Assembly: GCF_008831285.2 (NCBI RefSeq)
Contig: NC_045138.2
Span: 35,081,115-35,145,114, forward strand
Direction: 5' to 3'
DNA: 64,000 nucleotides
Source of the DNA: Nymphaea colorata
Lineage: Eukaryota > Streptophyta > Magnoliopsida > Nymphaeales > Nymphaeaceae
Below the pieces are notes generated by a model. That model was not told where the DNA came from, ran no database searches, and was given only the letters and a program-made list of their open reading frames with translations. Shown piece after piece: positions 60,061 to 64,000 of the stretch. The translations under genes and the position numbers were made by a program. Position 1 is the stretch's first letter, and every line of letters starts with the position of its first letter.

Positions 60061-63000
60061 AAGAGGAACGAGGTTATCTGTTTTATCCAGAGCGGAAGGG
60101 AAGGGAAGGGCGAACAAAGCAAGAAGAGATGCTTCTGCTATTCATCACACCCTCATCGCCTTCGTGGAAGGCATCTCTCTCTCTCGATATATGTATATAG
60201 ATGTGATTTCAATGGTGAGATAAAGATGACGTTCCAAATGATGGTCTTGTACTAGTACACGAAAGGGAGGTGGCGAAATCTAACGCCCACCTGATGACAG
60301 GTCCCTCTGCCTCTACCTGTCCATCAAGCTCAGCAGTTAACTAAGCTCCCTGGGGCCGAGTGATGAATCAATACATCCTTCGCTCTCCTCCAACAACACT
60401 TCTAGTTATGGGGGTCGTTGATTAATTGGCATACTGGAAGTACGGGTAGCTACTTCCTCAGTCTGTGTCTTGTTAGAACAAGCTCAGCCACCCTGTCAAA
60501 CACCAACACGGACGCACGCGAACGCTTGAAGCTGCGCTTTGGACTCGCATATTCTTAAAACCCAAACTCTCAAAACGTAGATGGAAAACGGAAGACCCAA
60601 GACGAGTTCAGCGGCCAATGAAAAGATACCGCCAAAGATCAGAAAAGGAAATATAATTTTGTAAAGCAAGAAGTAAAGGCGAAACGAAAAAGGTTCGTTT
60701 CGTATAAAAGTAATCGATCAATCAATCAATGGATCGGCTTTCTTCTTTGGAGAGAGACGGTAAAGAAGGCGGTAGCTGCTGGCCCACCAACCCCTTTCTT
60801 TTTTCCCTGCCATGCATCACACGTCATCTTCCCTGCCATGTCATCTTCCTTTCCCATATTATATTATTCCTTTCTTGTGGTCCCCTCCGAAACCAAGACG
60901 ACAAAAAGAAGTAAAAAAGAAAATAAAGAGAGTGAGCGGAAAGGTACCACTACTCGTGCCCGTCGCTCCCTCTCGTCCCCTCGACTGTTTCTCGATTTTT
61001 AATCCTGTGGGAAACGCGTTTCCCACTCTTATTCAAGCCCATCCATACGTACGTACGTACGCGTGTCTTTTGCTCACATCCAATCCAAACCGCTGCTGTT
61101 CCGTCCCATCCCCATTTCCCAGTCTTTGGAACGGAAGAAAGACATTGGAACAGATAAATGATTAATGTTATAACCAGAAAATTAAGGCTCTCAATTCTCT
61201 CGCCCAATTTTCCTTCTGGGGAAGGAATTTTTTGAGCAAAAGACAACTTCGCTTTCGCATCTTTCCGCCCTCCCACCTCCGAACATCTTTTGGCCTTTTT
61301 TTCTTCTTCTTTTTTAGCAGTGCAGCACGTCATTTCTTTATCCGGGAAGCTGTTGCCCCCGCCAGGACTTTCTCGCAAGCAAGTTGGGCCAGAATAATAA
61401 AAAAGAAAATGTGAAACCAATTACAAACAAACACCAAATGATGTTGACTGTTGACTTTTTCAACCCTTCCCCAAGGGCAGCATGTGCATCTTCCTTCTCC
61501 CGACGGAAAAGCGGAGATTTCAGGGAATACCCAAGGAGATCCTTGTCTTTTGAAGGAGACCAACTCTAGGGCCGGCAGATGGGCTTTGCCTCGGCAACCA
61601 CTGCCCACATTAAGGATGTTAGATTTTATTGAATTACAAAGAGTTTAGACCCCAGTAGACAGATTGGCTAAATTTTAAAAAACAAAACAATTTATAAACA
61701 AATGCGTATTTGATACGTAATTTGGCACTTGAGTCTGAATTCATTCAGAATGTAAAACCTGCATGATTGCGTCTGTTCAAATCACTTTTAGCAATTATAA
61801 AAATCATAGCGTCCACATCTAATAGCATGCCTATGTTCAGCTTGAGCTCCATGTTTTTACATCGATTTGTTGAGCAAGAGGGGACTAACTCTCTTTTTAA
61901 GTGGCGTACAGAAGGTCTAAGGGACCGACCTGCGACCAGCAAAATCGGAGCTCTTCTCAATCACGTGCTACTTGACCCACCATCTTTCTTACTTTCCTCT
62001 CAACTGTCGGGAAGGAGGAGCCCCCACAATGTCCTTTTTCCCATTTCCTCCATACCTTTTTCCCAAGATGTTGAATGAATATGCATTTGGCTGTTTGGCA
62101 ATAATTCTCTTCCGTAATTGCTAACCAAAAAAAAAAAAAAAACTAATCAAGGGTCCCTCTCTATCTCTCTCTCTCTCTCTAGCTAGGGACCGTTTAATTC
62201 GCCGATGAAACACTGTAGAATAAGCGAAACGGTACGGATATGGCATGAAGTTGCACTCTCGTGATAGAGGAACCAGTGCATTTGCATCCGCCTTAGTAGC
62301 AGCGACGCCATTGCCTTCCCCGGAGCAGCCGCCAGTTCGACCGTAAATCGTCTGGCACGTAAGGCATCTCCCTCCATCTCCAAATCGTGCAGCTCTTTCT
62401 CTCTGTCTCAGACTCTCTCTCCTTTGTGTGCCATTGTTGAGGTGGGTTGAGCAATGAACCAGCGCTCGATGCGATGGAAGTGAGGAAGAAGGAGAGGTTA
62501 TGGTGGCGGGAAAAAATGTGGAATTGGGGAAACAGTACAGGAAAGGTTGATGGGCGGGAAGACTAGGAGAAATAGAAGATCAGCAGAAGAAGGGGAATGT
62601 GACGGAGGAAGGGAGAAGAAGAATACCAACAATCAGGAGAAGAGAAAGAAATGCCGAATAAGGGGAAATGAACAAGAGAACTAACACCCTATTTGGATGG
62701 AGGGAAAAGGATGAAAATGATAGAATCTCTTTTGTTTGGATGGCAACTTAAAAAGGAGGAAAATGAAAGGATAAAGTAAAATGGTGTTTGGATGCAAAAG
62801 AAAGAAAAGTGAAAGGAAAGGAGAAACCAATCCCCTTGAAAATAAAGAGATCGGAAGGGAAAGATGTATTTGCTCTTTATGCAGCCTCCCTCAACAACGA
62901 TCATGCAGGGGTATCTTTCTCTCCCTTTTTCTCTCTCTTTGTAGGCTGGAGAAACTCAAGGGAGGGTCTAGTCCCCCTTGGCCATCTCCTCTGCTCTGTT

Positions 63001-63244
63001 GCGCCATCAGGGGATACCAATGGCAGCAAAGCAGGGGAAGAGGCCAAGTCTCTCTGTTGCCATCGACAGGGGAGAAGGTCGAACCCTCCCCTTGCTCTGG
63101 AGAGGATCGGCCCCTCCCTCGCCTCTGCTGCCATCAGCAACAGACGATTGGTCTGCTGCCGACGGCAGAAAAGCTGGGGGAGGGGTCAGTCCTCTCCACT
63201 ACTCTCGACATATGAAGACGCTGTCCACTGTTGGCAGCGTCTCA
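60061..63244. other. Intergenic stretch without a recognised gene
   Basis: Contains TACGTACGTACGTACG at about 61049-61062 and CT repeats near 62160-62180. The frame 62788-63396 (202 codons) overlaps another of 144 codons in a different frame and has no domain. Text such as CCCTATTTGGATGG and GTGTTTGGATGC near 62690 and 62783 resembles flanks of some plant DNA transposons, but no terminal repeats were established. Confidence 0.4.
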
Positions 63245-63650
63245 CTCTTCTTTGTTCATTATTTTTTTCTGTTCATTGTACCAGTTGCATCTCAGCGTGT
63301 CAGGGGGGATGGTATGGCTGCCATCTCAGTGTGTTACGTGCCAACATACCAATAAAAATAATTCTTATGTTTCAAAAGGCCAATGGCAGCAAATAAGACA
63401 TTAGTTTTCTCAATTTTTAATACAACCTGCTAAGCATTTATCTCTTCTTTGTTCATTATTTTTTCTGTTCATTGTATCAGTTGCATCTCAGCGTGTCAGG
63501 GGAGATGGTATGGGCCGTATGGCTGCCATCTCAGTGTGTTACGTGCCAACATACCAATAAAAATAATTCTTATGTTTCAAAAGGCCAATAGCAGTAAGTA
63601 AGACATTACTTTTCTCAATTTTTAATACAACATGCTAAGCATTTATCTCT
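63245..63650 (+). repeat. Tandem duplication of a ~197-bp unit
   Basis: Copy 1 (63245-63441) and copy 2 (63442-63650) both run from CTCTTCTTTGTTCATT through TGCATCTCAGCGTGTCAGG and ACATACCAATAAAAATAATT to GCTAAGCATTTAT. Copy 2 has a ~9-base insertion (GGGCCGTAT) and a few substitutions. No coding role is evident. Confidence 0.92.
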
Positions 63651-64000
63651 GCTTTAGGTATTTCTCTCCAAGTTCTTTAGATGATCACTGCTGCTTGAAG
63701 CATCATTGACAAAATTCAAAAGAAATTGCAAATTTGAAAGAAAGGTTGCTAATGGTGCTAGGGTCACCCTCATAAGGCATGTTCTTTCTTCCTGCCGCCA
63801 CAAGTCTTCATATTTGTATGCCTTCTAAGATAGTCAAATTGAAATAATCTCCTAAATATTGTTATAACATGACAAGAATGACAAGTGTAAGCGCCATGTG
63901 GTGAAACACTAAGCTGTTATCAAACCTGTAACTCAAGGCGGTCTCACTATATATTACTTTCATTCCCTTGAAGAACTAGAAATTACTTGTCAATTGATGG
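63651..64000. other. Right window edge, no gene seen
   Basis: AT-rich sequence with no supported frame on either strand. Confidence 0.4.

Noticed and set aside
62788-63396. 202-codon plus-strand frame, with a 144-codon frame overlapping it
   Set aside because: No domain; overlapping long frames reflect stop-poor composition, and the end runs into the 197-bp tandem repeat.

Overview
This window is nuclear DNA of a flowering plant. The evidence is two intron-containing plant transcription factor genes (an R2R3-MYB of subgroup 21 and a cycling Dof factor), degraded copies of plant kinesin, glycolate/2-hydroxy-acid oxidase, fatty acyl-CoA reductase and laccase genes, Ty1/copia retrotransposons, long AT-rich spacers and many dinucleotide microsatellites. 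I cannot name the species. Gene density is low. Only two genes look intact, the MYB at 29.5-31.1 kb and the Dof at 56.5-59.0 kb, both on the minus strand.

Layout. 1-5760 is a satellite-like tandem array with about 21 landmark units of roughly 300 bp (some shortened to about 170 bp), including a recent duplication at a 1,884-bp offset. 5760-9716 is AT-rich and unassigned. 9717-11200 is a minus-strand kinesin motor pseudogene with nonsense and frameshift lesions, including inside the P-loop. 11281-14804 and 14905-18439 are the same 3.5-kb sequence on either side of a 100-N gap. They match exactly from the left part of the window to the gap and from the gap into the right part, so this is most likely an unmerged overlap of two contig ends rather than a biological duplication. 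18.3-27.8 kb holds decayed gene fragments of unrelated families: a small open frame with two stops, two exons of a 2-hydroxy-acid oxidase, a fatty acyl-CoA reductase relic, a seven-copy minisatellite of about 200 bp, and a laccase fragment.

34384-39414 is a nearly complete Ty1/copia element (minus strand) with 288/287-bp LTRs, target-site duplication CTCAA, an initiator-Met-tRNA-type primer site and a polypurine tract; its gag-pol carries stops and frameshifts. 40.2-41.1 kb is an older copia relic. 42902-44941 is a compact non-autonomous LTR element with about 718-bp LTRs, a 604-bp internal region, a primer site, a purine-rich tract and target-site duplication GGGAT. A further diverged direct-repeat pair lies just to its left at 41.4-42.6 kb. 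44.9-56.5 kb is mostly unassigned non-coding sequence with microsatellites. The end of the window holds the Dof gene with a GA- and A-rich upstream region and a 197-bp tandem duplication at 63.2-63.65 kb.

The intact genes do not form a functional unit with one another. The MYB is predicted to act in organ boundary, meristem or cell-wall programmes and the Dof in photoperiodic flowering control. The rest is a repeat-rich landscape of transposons, pseudogenes and one assembly artefact.
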